Part shown: positions 8,397-16,889 of the stretch, piece by piece
How the letters are laid out: each line of letters starts with the position of its first letter
Position numbering within the stretch: position 1 is the first letter of the stretch
DNA from: DSSM01 sp964484125
GTDB taxonomy: Bacteria; Bacteroidota; Ignavibacteria; Tepidaquicellales; Tepidaquicellaceae
Assembly: GCA_964484125.1 (NCBI GenBank)
Contig: CAZAEK010000002.1
Span: 1-64,000, forward strand
DNA length: 64,000 nt
Reading direction: 5' to 3'
Notes under the pieces: model-generated
Seen by the model: only the letters and a program-made list of their open reading frames with translations
Databases searched by the model: none
What the model was told of the DNA's origin: nothing
Position numbers and translations under genes: made by a program

Positions 8397-8424
8397 ATTT
8401 AATAAATTTTAACTTTTATATTTA

Positions 8425-8895
8425 ATGAAAATCAGCGATATCTTAACAGAAGAAATTATTGATACTCAACTTATAGCTTCAGATAAAACCGAAGCTATAA
8501 ATAAAATGATTGAACTTGCAGCTAAATCGGGGAAAATAATTGATGAGGATGAGGTCAGAAAATGTGTATTTGAAAGAGAAAAACTCGTATCAACCGGTGT
8601 AGGAAAAGGATTTGCAATCCCTCATGGAAAAACAAATGAAATAAAAGATATTGTTGCCGCTTTTGCAATACTGAAAGAGCCGATTGACTTTGAATCTATA
8701 GACGGAGAAAAAGTAAGCTTTATTTTTCTTCTTATAGGAAAAGACAGTTTATTAAATATGCACATTAAGTTACTCAGCAGAATATCAAGATTAATGAATA
8801 AAGATGAGTTCAGGGAAAAACTTATGAGAACTTCAAGCTCTGCAGAAGTTCTCGCTTTATTCAAAGAAGAAGAACAGAATTATATAGATATTTAA
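8425..8895 (+). CDS. PTS EIIA domain protein (EIIA-Ntr / fructose type)
   Basis: 156 residues, one EIIA type-2 domain. The phosphoacceptor is H67 in GFAIPHGKT; the EREKLVSTGVG segment before it is typical. It begins 28 bases after the preceding gene and ends before a strong terminator, closing the lemA-nucleotidyltransferase-EIIA unit. No EIIB/EIIC permease, HPr or EI gene is in the window, so a regulatory PtsN-like role is more likely than sugar uptake. That is inference from context. Confidence 0.85.
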   Translation: MKISDILTEEIIDTQLIASDKTEAINKMIELAAKSGKIIDEDEVRKCVFEREKLVSTGVGKGFAIPHGKTNEIKDIVAAFAILKEPIDFESIDGEKVSFIFLLIGKDSLLNMHIKLLSRISRLMNKDEFREKLMRTSSSAEVLALFKEEEQNYIDI

Positions 8896-8924
8896 CAAAA
8901 GATTTTTATATATATTTTTTGGTA

Positions 8925-8963
8925 TGCTGTTGTCGGTCAGACCGACAACAGCATTTTTTATTT
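8925..8963 (+). terminator. Strong rho-independent terminator
   Basis: A perfect 14-bp stem (8925-8938 with 8940-8953; left arm TGCTGTTGTCGGTC) around a single central A is followed by TTTTTTATTTT. It sits 30 bases after the EIIA stop and isolates this unit from the trmB-like gene. Confidence 0.9.
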
Positions 8964-8968
8964 TGCAC

Positions 8969-8982
8969 TTGACATTTGTCAA
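8969..8982. promoter_or_regulatory. 14-bp palindrome upstream of the TrmB-like gene, candidate operator
   Basis: TTGACATTTGTCAA is a perfect inverted repeat (arms TTGACA/TGTCAA) 45 bases before the regulator's ATG. Autoregulation through such a site is common for winged-helix regulators but is inference here. Confidence 0.35.
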
Positions 8983-9026
8983 AAATAAATGAAAATTTGT
9001 TGTAGATTAAAACTATTACAATATTT

Positions 9027-9908
9027 ATGGATGACCTTATAATAAGTATGAAATCAATAGGGTTTACGGAATACGAATCGAAAGTATTCCTTGCGGCAAT
9101 GCAGGGGAAACTTATGAGTGCATCTGAAATAGCAGAGGCCGCAAGAATAAGAAGAACAGATGTATATAAGGTTTTAAATAAATTCGTAGAAACTGGTATC
9201 TGCAATGCAATAGAAACAAATTCAATAACTAAATATGAAGTAATCGAACCGGAAATAGTATTTGATAAATTTGAAAAGAAATTAATACTTGAGTCGCAGA
9301 AGAAAAGCAGGTTGCTTAAAGAAACACTTGAAAAAGTAAAACCTTTATACAGATCAAAAGCGGAAAAAAATCAAAACAACGTTGTAAATGTCGAACTAAT
9401 AAGGGGCTTTAATCAGCACAGGGAAGTTAAGTTTATTGAACTATTAAAAAATGCCAGAAAAGAGATTTTATTTATGGTTCAGCCTGAGTATTTCACATCA
9501 GAAGAAGTAGATGAAATATCCCTTGGCTTTTTCAAAAAAGGTGGAATAATAAAATCTATTTATCAGGCGGGTGAAGAATTCAAATATAAGACAAATGAAG
9601 GTTGGGTTAACGGTTCTCTAAAAGATTTGATAAGAATAGTTGAAAATTTTGAAAGACTTGGCGAGAAAGCGAGGATAACAGACGATAGAGTTCCAAACAT
9701 AACAATATTTGACAGGGAAATAGTTTTTATAAACATAAACGATAAAACTGTTCCTAGACATAATGAAGCTGATATCATAATAAGAACAGGAGATTTTGCT
9801 AACAGTATGAAAGCCGTATTCGATGCTTTCTGGGAAAAATCTAAATCTGTAAAAGAATATAAAAAAAGTTTAAAAAATCTAAAACTCAGGGAAAATGAAA
9901 AGAAATAA
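9027..9908 (+). CDS. TrmB-family transcriptional regulator
   Basis: 293 residues. The N-terminal winged helix carries the TrmB hallmark: ISMKSIGFTEYESKVFLAAM, then SASEIAEAARIRRTDVYKVL as the recognition region (about 30-55). A coiled linker (about 80-115) and an effector-type domain (about 120-270) follow. TrmB proteins sense sugars in archaea; in bacteria they are mostly uncharacterised. The last 14 bases overlap the start of the T9SS-secreted protein gene (9895), so the two are translationally linked. Confidence 0.82.
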   Translation: MDDLIISMKSIGFTEYESKVFLAAMQGKLMSASEIAEAARIRRTDVYKVLNKFVETGICNAIETNSITKYEVIEPEIVFDKFEKKLILESQKKSRLLKETLEKVKPLYRSKAEKNQNNVVNVELIRGFNQHREVKFIELLKNARKEILFMVQPEYFTSEEVDEISLGFFKKGGIIKSIYQAGEEFKYKTNEGWVNGSLKDLIRIVENFERLGEKARITDDRVPNITIFDREIVFININDKTVPRHNEADIIIRTGDFANSMKAVFDAFWEKSKSVKEYKKSLKNLKLRENEKK

Positions 9909-12900
9909 TTATTTAAAGGCATTTTTAATAGTTATAATGATATTTATTACTATAAATATCAATGGACAGGTGCCAAGTAGATATATATTTGTTGAAGTTA
10001 ATTCAGGTGTAACTAATAATTTATTCTCTGTGCTTAATAATCAGATTATTTCCGGAACAAACGGATTAATCTTGTATTCAAGCAATAACGGTTTAAACTG
10101 GTCACAACTTACTCAATTGACAAATAATAACATATACGCAGTATTTAATTCCATTCAGAGCGGTTCAAAAATTACTGCAGCAGGCGAGGGTGGAGTAATT
10201 TTTATTTCCAATAACTATGGTCAGAATTGGGTTCAGGAAACATCACCTGTTAACGTTGATTTGCATGGAGGTGCATTTACTGTTCTATCATCACCATTTA
10301 CCATTTATAGATATCTGACCGGTGATGTTGGGACAATTTTAAGAAGTTTCTCAAATAACGGAAATAACTGGACAAATTGGGAGGTGGTTAATTCCGGTAC
10401 TGCCAATAACCTTAAGTCCGTTTCATTTTCAGGCAGATTCGGTTGGATATGTGGTAATAACGGGACTATTCTGAAAACTACTGATTATGGAATTAACTGG
10501 AGTATTATCAATGCAGGATTTAGTTCTTATAATCTGAACTCGATATTTTTTACAGATTCGTTAAAGGGTTTAGCAGTTGGTAGCGGAGGAATTATTCTAA
10601 AAACAACAAACGGAGGAAATAACTGGATACAAATTCCCTCAGGTACTACAGAAGAACTAACTTCAGTTAATAATTATTATATTAGCGGAAAAAACGGGAT
10701 AGTGTTATATAGCAGGGATAATGGAATATCTTTTATAAAGAAGCAAATTACAAATTATGATTTAAACGGAATATTTGTTTCCGGTGGAACAGAATTTGCC
10801 ATTACAGTAGGTAATTCAGGTAAGATATTCCGAAATATTTTTGATTCCTCTTCACAGAGAATATTATTGAATTATAATAATATAAGAACACATTTTGTTT
10901 TCAAAGGTATATTTAATCAGAATACTTCATCGGCTAATACGCCCGGATTTGAATGGCCTAAAGGAAGTAATAAATATATGGTATTTACAACCGGATTAAC
11001 AATAGCGGCAATGGTAAATAATTCTCTTAGAATGGCAGCGTGTTCTTATTCAGGTGAATATTATCCCGGGTACATAACAAGTATTAACGGAAATCCATCG
11101 CCTGTATATGATGACAGATTTCATTTCTATAAAGTAAACCGAACTGACGGACCATATACAAATACAGATTGGGCTGAATGGGGGTATATGACTGGATTCG
11201 GAGCACCTTTTGTGGACGTAAATCACAACGGTCTCTACGAACCCCTGATAGATACCCCCGGAGTTAAAAATGCATATCAGACAATTTTTGCGTGTCTGAA
11301 TGACGGAAATATTTTCTCACACAATGCAGGAGAAGGATTTGGTGGTGGTACATTACCCTTATATGCAGAGAAGCACATAACTGCGTGGACATATAATATT
11401 GCAGGATTAGATGATGTTCAAATGATTAAGTTTGAGATTTATAATAAGGGAAATTATCCCTGGAACAATACATATTTTGGTTTATTTGCTGATCCTGATG
11501 TTGGAGGAGCAAATGATGATATGATTGGTTGTGATACAAGCTTAAAATTATCTTATGCATATAATTATGATAATAATGACCCTGTATATGGAATCAATCC
11601 ACCTGCTGTTGGATTTCTATTATTAGAAGGAGCAAAATTAAATAGCATAGATAATTCACTTGACTTAGGTATGACCTCAGCATCACGAACCTGGTGTAAC
11701 GGTTGCGGTCTGAATGCTTCATGTATGATGGATCCGAATGGAGAGCCAAACGGTGCATACTGGTTTTTAAAAGGATTTAAAAAAGACGGGACCTCCTGGG
11801 TGATTCCAAATACAGAGCCTCCTCAGATAACTAAATATGTTTATTCAGGAGACCCTGTAACAAATGAGGGATGGACGCCATCTAAAGGTATTGTTCTAAA
11901 CTGTGGAGGAAGTCTTACAGGCCAACTTTTTTATGAGAATCCAACAACGGTTGCTTTAGATGCACGCTTACTAATGAACACCGGCTCTGAAAATCTTACT
12001 GTATATCCCGGCGGTAAGCAAACTATAGTGATATCGCAATTAGTAGCAAGAGGCAACAGTAATCTGAACTCAGTAACACTTCTGAAAAATCTTGCACAGA
12101 CTGTCAGGAATGTCTATGAACAACAAAATCTCTCATACAGCATTACAGGAACGGTAAAATATCTTGATAATTCACAAAATGTAACAAACGGATATGTGAA
12201 AGCATTAAAGTTAGACAGGAATTCCGGAAATATAATTACATTAGATTCTGCAGGAATACAAAGCAACGGAATATATAACCTTTCAGACGTTCCTCAGGAT
12301 TCGGTTTATATTGGAGTATATCCCAATTCAACAGTTACCCCTGATTTTGTACCTGGATATTATCCCTCAACAATAAACTGGCAGGATGCAATCATAATAT
12401 ATCCTACCGGAAATCTATCAAATATTAATATCGGAGTTTTCCGGGTTTCAAATTTCACATCAAATTATTCTGTCAATGGCAGGGTATTTAAACTTGGAGA
12501 CGGTGGATTGAAGAATGCCATACTATATGCAAAGAGCGGAAATAATTATGTGAAGTTTGCAGAAACAGATTATCAGGGCATATACCATCTGACATCAGTT
12601 CCTGCAGGAATAATGAGAGTGATAGTTCACAGGATAGGATTCAGGTCGGACAGTCTGGAATATAATGTTTACAGCAATCACGATTCGGTGAATTTCAGTC
12701 TGATGCAGATGTATGTAGGAATTAAAAAGATAGAAGAGATAATTCCGGGGCGATATGAATTATCCCAGAATTATCCGAATCCGTTCAATCCAGTTACAAA
12801 TATTGAATTCAAAATACCGCTCTGTCATTCCTGTGAAGCCAGGGAGCCACAAGTAATTATTAAAGTTTTCGATTTGCTTGGAAGGGAAGTCAGAACATTA

Positions 12901-13032
12901 GTGAATGAAAATTTACAACCCGGAACATACAGCATAAGGTTTGACGCAACCGGACTTTCGAGCGGAGTATATTTCTACAGAATGCAAGCCGGCGATTTTG
13001 TTGAGACAAAAAAAATGGTTTTTTTGAGATAG
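9895..13032 (+). CDS. Large T9SS-secreted protein with YCF48/BNR-like propeller repeats
   Basis: 1045 residues. A signal peptide spans about 1-25 (FLIVIMIFITININGQ). Residues about 35-320 hold at least six propeller-type repeats of the form G..G.I..S.N.G.NW. The middle (about 325-760) is a long beta-rich region shared, as I recall, by many Ignavibacteria secreted proteins. Carboxypeptidase-regulatory-like folds (SYSITGTVKYLD..., NYSVNGRVFKLG...) follow at about 750-935. Residues about 955-1045 are the type IX sorting domain with YPNPFNP and LSSGVYFYR. The sorting domain is interrupted at about residues 976-986 by LCHSCEAREPQ, encoded by a palindromic element (separate entry). Its ligand is unknown; it is overlapped by the trmB-like gene. 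Confidence 0.8.
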   Translation: MKRNNYLKAFLIVIMIFITININGQVPSRYIFVEVNSGVTNNLFSVLNNQIISGTNGLILYSSNNGLNWSQLTQLTNNNIYAVFNSIQSGSKITAAGEGGVIFISNNYGQNWVQETSPVNVDLHGGAFTVLSSPFTIYRYLTGDVGTILRSFSNNGNNWTNWEVVNSGTANNLKSVSFSGRFGWICGNNGTILKTTDYGINWSIINAGFSSYNLNSIFFTDSLKGLAVGSGGIILKTTNGGNNWIQIPSGTTEELTSVNNYYISGKNGIVLYSRDNGISFIKKQITNYDLNGIFVSGGTEFAITVGNSGKIFRNIFDSSSQRILLNYNNIRTHFVFKGIFNQNTSSANTPGFEWPKGSNKYMVFTTGLTIAAMVNNSLRMAACSYSGEYYPGYITSINGNPSPVYDDRFHFYKVNRTDGPYTNTDWAEWGYMTGFGAPFVDVNHNGLYEPLIDTPGVKNAYQTIFACLNDGNIFSHNAGEGFGGGTLPLYAEKHITAWTYNIAGLDDVQMIKFEIYNKGNYPWNNTYFGLFADPDVGGANDDMIGCDTSLKLSYAYNYDNNDPVYGINPPAVGFLLLEGAKLNSIDNSLDLGMTSASRTWCNGCGLNASCMMDPNGEPNGAYWFLKGFKKDGTSWVIPNTEPPQITKYVYSGDPVTNEGWTPSKGIVLNCGGSLTGQLFYENPTTVALDARLLMNTGSENLTVYPGGKQTIVISQLVARGNSNLNSVTLLKNLAQTVRNVYEQQNLSYSITGTVKYLDNSQNVTNGYVKALKLDRNSGNIITLDSAGIQSNGIYNLSDVPQDSVYIGVYPNSTVTPDFVPGYYPSTINWQDAIIIYPTGNLSNINIGVFRVSNFTSNYSVNGRVFKLGDGGLKNAILYAKSGNNYVKFAETDYQGIYHLTSVPAGIMRVIVHRIGFRSDSLEYNVYSNHDSVNFSLMQMYVGIKKIEEIIPGRYELSQNYPNPFNPVTNIEFKIPLCHSCEAREPQVIIKVFDLLGREVRTLVNENLQPGTYSIRFDATGLSSGVYFYRMQAGDFVETKKMVFLR
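12822..12850 (+). repeat. In-frame palindromic element inside the T9SS sorting domain
   Basis: The segment contains TGTCATTCCTGTGA and AGGGAGCCA and encodes CHSCEAREP. It interrupts the usual sorting-domain run between EFKIP and IIKVFDLLG. The same ends, TGTCATTCC[CT]G[CT]GA...AGGGA[GT]CCA, occur inside the RM gene at 27125-27170, read in the same frame (CHS.E). It is a shorter version of that element. Confidence 0.6.
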
Positions 13033-13037
13033 CATAT

Positions 13038-13062
13038 AACCCTTACGGGGTTAGCTTTTTTA
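13038..13062 (+). terminator. Terminator-like hairpin after the secreted protein gene
   Basis: Arms AACCC (13038-13042) and GGGTT (13048-13052) enclose TTACG and are followed by AGCTTTTTT. It lies six bases after the TAG stop. Its core is close to the CCCGTAGGG hairpin family read on the minus strand, so a repeat copy may have been adopted as terminator. Confidence 0.55.
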
Positions 13063-13074
13063 TGTATCTGATTT

Positions 13075-13102
13075 CTACAAACATTGAACTCCTACGGAGT
13101 TC
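13075..13102 (-). repeat. Single CCGTAGG-type hairpin repeat, minus orientation
   Basis: CTACAAACAT tail at 13075-13084 precedes arms GAACTCC/GGAGTTC around TAC. The arm sequence differs from all other copies but still pairs perfectly over seven bases. On its other side GTATTTGTGA resembles a decayed second tail. Confidence 0.75.
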
Positions 13103-13125
13103 GTATTTGTGATTTAAAATAACCG

Positions 13126-13550
13126 CGACCCCTTAGGGGTCAAATGTTTGTAGAAAAGGATAATAAATAACTTCGACCCCNNNNNNNNNNNNNNNNNNNN
13201 NNNNNNNNNNNNNNNNNNNNNNNNNNNNNNNNNNNNNNNNNNNNNNNNNNNNNNNNNNNNNNNNNNNNNNNNNNNNNNNNCGACCCCTTAGGGGTCAAAT
13301 GTTTGTAGAAAAGGATAATAAATAACTTCGACCCCTTAGGGGTCAAATGTTTGTAGAAAAGGATAATAAATAACTTCGACCCCTTAGGGGTCAAATGTTT
13401 GTAGAAAAGGATAATAAATAACTTCGACCCCTTAGGGGTCAAATGTTTGTAGAAAAGGATAATAAATAACTTCGACCCCGTAGGGGTCGAATGTTTGTAG
13501 AAAAGGATAATAAATAACTTCGACCCCGTAGGGGTCGAATGTTTGTAGAA
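13126..13550 (+). repeat. 48-bp tandem array of CCCCKTAGGGG hairpin repeats with assembly gap
   Basis: Units start at 13126, 13174, then after the gap at 13281, 13329, 13377, 13425, 13473 and 13521, an exact 48-base period on each side. Each has a hairpin (arms GACCCC/GGGGTC), the tail ATGTTTGTAGA and a constant 19-base remainder that begins AAAGGATAATA. Units up to 13472 have loop TTA and AAATG after the hairpin; the last two have loop GTA and GAATG. Constant spacers exclude CRISPR. The array ends three bases before the stop of the minus-strand oxidoreductase gene. This covers the only gene-free stretch over 300 bases in the window. Confidence 0.9.
13181..13280. other. Assembly gap (100 Ns)
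   Basis: Exactly 100 unknown bases inside the 48-bp tandem array. The phase does not match across it (13174 to 13281 is not a multiple of 48), as expected for a fixed-size placeholder. The true array length is unknown. Confidence 0.98.
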
Positions 13551-13553
13551 AAG

Positions 13554-14702
13554 CTATTTCAGTACTTCTACACCTGAGAAATTGCGGTATAAAGTGAGTT
13601 GTTCGAGGATAAAATTATATTTTTCTGATTTATCTGCAATAATTTCAGAGGCAATAAGCCCGAGCCCGGGTCCAATCATAAAACCCTGACCGCACATACC
13701 AACAGCAAGAAATAAATTTGAAATCTCTTTAGTGAAACCAATAATCGGGAAGCCATCGGGAGTCATTGGATAAAGCCCTCTCCATGTCCTGCGAATTCTT
13801 AAATTCCTGAGGCGTGGATAAAGTTCAAGCATTCTTCTCACAACAAGAGGTAAAAAAGCAGATGTATTGTCAGTATCAGTTCCCCAGATGTTAGGCTTAG
13901 GAGTTATGCAAAAAACGACCTGTCCTTCACGGTTCTGATAAAAATAATAATTTGCCGACTCACCGTCTGATCTTACGTCCACAACCATTGGCTCGAAAAA
14001 TCTTTTTACCGGCTCAGTAATTCCTGCTTCGTGGCAATCAGGGTTAACAGGAATATCCAGTTCCGTCATTGCCCCGATTTCTTTTGCATAAGCTCCAGCG
14101 GCATTAATCACAAGACCAGCAGAATATTCATCTTTATCAGTTATAACTTTATCTATTTTTCCTTTTGAATGTTTAATTGATGTAACAGTTTCATTGAAGA
14201 AATAATCCACTCCGGCTTTTACGCCAAGTCTGTAATAAGCACCGAGAAGTTTCAAAGGTGAAGCTGAGCCGTCTTCCGGTGAATATGTTCCGCCTAATAA
14301 TCCATCAGGATTTATTCCCGGAACAAGTTCCTTTATTTTCTCGGGAGATACCCAGTCAATATTTAATTTGAACTCTTTTTGTTTTACGAGTATGTTTTTA
14401 AGGGATTTTTCGATTTCATTTGTATAAACCGGAAAAAGGTAACCACCCTGAATCCAATCAACATCTTCTCCGTATTCTTCTCTCATATTTTTAACAAGGT
14501 CAATTGAAACCTGACACATTTTTATTTTTGACGGATCGGAATGTGTAGCTCTGATGCCGCCGATCGCAGCCCTATTCTGACCTCTGCCTTCGGAAGGGAA
14601 TTTCTCTATTACAGCTGTTTTAAGTCCTTTCTTTGCAATATAAAAAGCAGCAGGAACACCGATACTTCCTGCTCCGATAATTACAACATCATATTTTTTC
14701 AT
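13554..14702 (-). CDS. FAD-dependent amino acid/amine dehydrogenase, beta (DAO-type) subunit
   Basis: 382 residues. The N terminus has the FAD-binding GAGSIG motif (about 11-16) followed by a strand ending AVIEK. The DAO fold continues to RRTWRGLYPMTPDGFPIIG and AVGMCGQGFMIGPGLG at the C terminus, typical of sarcosine oxidase beta, HcnC and dye-linked proline dehydrogenase beta subunits. It follows the alpha-subunit gene by 14 bases. It oxidises an amine or imino acid and passes electrons to the partner. The substrate (proline, hydroxyproline, sarcosine, glycine) is not decided by sequence. Confidence 0.82.
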   Translation of the reverse strand: MKKYDVVIIGAGSIGVPAAFYIAKKGLKTAVIEKFPSEGRGQNRAAIGGIRATHSDPSKIKMCQVSIDLVKNMREEYGEDVDWIQGGYLFPVYTNEIEKSLKNILVKQKEFKLNIDWVSPEKIKELVPGINPDGLLGGTYSPEDGSASPLKLLGAYYRLGVKAGVDYFFNETVTSIKHSKGKIDKVITDKDEYSAGLVINAAGAYAKEIGAMTELDIPVNPDCHEAGITEPVKRFFEPMVVDVRSDGESANYYFYQNREGQVVFCITPKPNIWGTDTDNTSAFLPLVVRRMLELYPRLRNLRIRRTWRGLYPMTPDGFPIIGFTKEISNLFLAVGMCGQGFMIGPGLGLIASEIIADKSEKYNFILEQLTLYRNFSGVEVLK

Positions 14703-14716
14703 TTTTCCGAAATTTT

Positions 14717-16783
14717 TTATTTTTTCTCATTTACTATCGCACCCATCGGTATTTCGATACTCAATGGTCTCTTTGTCGGCTTTTCTACATCGTTCCAGTC
14801 AACTCCTGCCATTGCGAATATCCTCGGCAAAAGTATTGAACAGGTACGCGAGCCACAAGCTCCCATTCCTACCCTTATTTGTTTTAACTGATTTGCGTCC
14901 CTTATGTTATTTTCTTTAATGAAAGTTACAATATCTTTTATTGTTACTCTTTCACATCTGCATACAATTCCGTTTTCAGGAATATAATTATAAACCGGTT
15001 CCGGAAGAGGTTTGGTTTTCTCTTCATCCTGAACCCTGATACCTGCAATTTTTGTTGCATTTTCAGCAGAAACTTTAAGCGAAATAAGATAGGTCTTATA
15101 CTTTCTGCTGTAATTGATTTTCATCACTTCACCTTTTTCGAGAATATTTCCGTTTATATCTGTAACAGGAATAAATTCATTTACTGTGAAGTCAGGAATA
15201 AATTCGTGAGGTAAAACAACTTCAGCGAAATCCCCATAAAGTTTTTTTGCAAGTGATATTGCAAGTCCGGGGCAGACTGCAACGCATTGTCCGCAACGCG
15301 TACATTCATCTCCGTCATAATAGGGAATATCCATTATTGAATGTAATGCGTCTTCGAGTTTTATTGCTCCCTCAGGACAAACTGATGTACAAGGGTTACA
15401 TGGTATTTCCTGGTTGCAATGGAAAAGCGGAATATATTTATCTGTAATATTCACAACCGGTTCAGTATGAATTTTTCCCGGACGGGATTTAAGGATTTCT
15501 GCTTTTTCGAAGTATTCATCTTTAATCTCAACATTTTTCCCGAGTTCCTTTGCAAGCTGTAAACCCGCAACTCTTCCACCGAACATTGCTGAACTCGCCT
15601 CTGCGATTTCATCTGCATCTCCTGCTTTAACCACACTGAAGCCGTAGCTTTTTGCTGTGTTATAAAATTCATCTATTGAAGCAAGTCCGACTGCGATTAG
15701 CAAAGTATCAACTTCAAATGTCTTTGCTGTTTCAAGTATAGGTTTAAAATCTTCATCAACTTCTGATATAGTAATCCTTTCAACTTTTCCATCACCCTCT
15801 GCAGTTAAAATTGTATGTTTTAGATATACAGGCACACCCATTCTTTGAATCTTATCACCATGAACTTTATAGCCGGATACTTCACTTAATACATCGGCAA
15901 TACCTACAACTGTAATACCTGCCTGGAGAGCGTGATAAGCGGCAATTAAACCTACATTTCCACTACCGATTATAAAGATTCTTTTAGCGGCTTTAACGAG
16001 GTCACGGTTTACGAGAGTTTGAAATGCACCTGCTCCGTAAACTCCCGGTAGGTCATTTCCCGGAAATATCAGACTTTTTTCCCTTGCCCCCGCTGATACT
16101 ATCATGCCTGCGAAATCAACAATTGCATATTCTTTAAAGTCAATGAAAAGTCCTGCTTTTTTATCTTTGTAAACTGCTGCTACTGTTGTGTTTGTATAAA
16201 TTCTTATATTCGGATATGTTCTTATTTCTTTTTCGAGCAGTTCTGCGATTTCAATTCCTCTTTTACCTGCATAGCAATCTTCGATAGAACCAAAAAATTT
16301 ATGAGTCTGAAGGAGAAGTTTTCCTCCAAGTTTGTCTTTATCATCTACAAGAATAATATCAAAACCGAGTTTTGCAAGTTCTATAGATGCTGTTAATCCT
16401 GACGGTCCGCCTCCGACGATGAGTACATCACATTTTAAATCATTAATCTTAAAATTACTTAACTTTGAATCATCTTTTGGTAATTCAGGTGCGTGAACAA
16501 GAGTTCTCACATCCATATTTTCTTTAAGGGGAGTAATACATGATTTTAGTGGAAAGCCGTCAATTATCAATGTGCAATGAGAGCACTGTCCATTGGCACA
16601 GAAGATTCCCTGCGGAGCATCTTCAACTTCGTGTATAGAAAATGCTTTTATATTATTGGCAAAAAGTGCTGAGGAAACAGGTTCATTTTCATAACCAAAT
16701 ATTGTTTCACCGTTAAATCTGAAGGGGACTTGTTTTTTGTCAGGATTTGCCTGAAGTACGGGGTGCTTTGTGATTCGTTCCAT
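14717..16783 (-). CDS. Multi-cofactor dehydrogenase alpha subunit (2Fe-2S, FAD/NAD, 2x4Fe-4S, BFD-like)
   Basis: 688 residues, several modules in one chain. About 1-95: HcnA-type ferredoxin (FCANGQCSHC with a later Cys). About 110-420: pyridine-nucleotide disulfide oxidoreductase fold with GGGPSG and GSGNVG. About 450-510: two ferredoxin motifs, CNPCTSVCPEG and CTRCGQCVAVCPG. About 600-660: BFD-like iron-sulfur domain (CRCERVTIKDI ... GACGSRTC). In other bacteria these are separate genes (hcnA/hcnB, soxA-like) that accept electrons from the DAO subunit. No terminal acceptor is seen nearby; a quinone or ferredoxin is possible. Confidence 0.82.
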   Translation of the reverse strand: MERITKHPVLQANPDKKQVPFRFNGETIFGYENEPVSSALFANNIKAFSIHEVEDAPQGIFCANGQCSHCTLIIDGFPLKSCITPLKENMDVRTLVHAPELPKDDSKLSNFKINDLKCDVLIVGGGPSGLTASIELAKLGFDIILVDDKDKLGGKLLLQTHKFFGSIEDCYAGKRGIEIAELLEKEIRTYPNIRIYTNTTVAAVYKDKKAGLFIDFKEYAIVDFAGMIVSAGAREKSLIFPGNDLPGVYGAGAFQTLVNRDLVKAAKRIFIIGSGNVGLIAAYHALQAGITVVGIADVLSEVSGYKVHGDKIQRMGVPVYLKHTILTAEGDGKVERITISEVDEDFKPILETAKTFEVDTLLIAVGLASIDEFYNTAKSYGFSVVKAGDADEIAEASSAMFGGRVAGLQLAKELGKNVEIKDEYFEKAEILKSRPGKIHTEPVVNITDKYIPLFHCNQEIPCNPCTSVCPEGAIKLEDALHSIMDIPYYDGDECTRCGQCVAVCPGLAISLAKKLYGDFAEVVLPHEFIPDFTVNEFIPVTDINGNILEKGEVMKINYSRKYKTYLISLKVSAENATKIAGIRVQDEEKTKPLPEPVYNYIPENGIVCRCERVTIKDIVTFIKENNIRDANQLKQIRVGMGACGSRTCSILLPRIFAMAGVDWNDVEKPTKRPLSIEIPMGAIVNEKK

Positions 16784-16889
16784 AAGTAAGTAGCGTAATA
16801 AATAGAATTATACTACAAAAATGGAAACATTTTTTGCATCTTTCAAGGCAAAAAGGTTTTAATAAATGAATGTAAATGCCAGAGAAAAA

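Noticed and set aside
13140..13442. Minus-strand reading frame encoding a repeated TPKGSKLFI peptide
   Set aside because: It arises because 48 is a multiple of three and it runs through the 100-N gap; it is the tandem array read as protein.
13126..13550. CRISPR array
   Set aside because: Spacers between the hairpins are identical (19 bases beginning AAAGGATAATA) and there are no cas genes; it is a plain tandem repeat.
16805..16860. Terminator between the rhodanese and the iron-sulfur dehydrogenase genes
   Set aside because: TTTTTGC/GCAAAAA can pair but the stem is nearly all A-T and no T-run follows in the proper direction.
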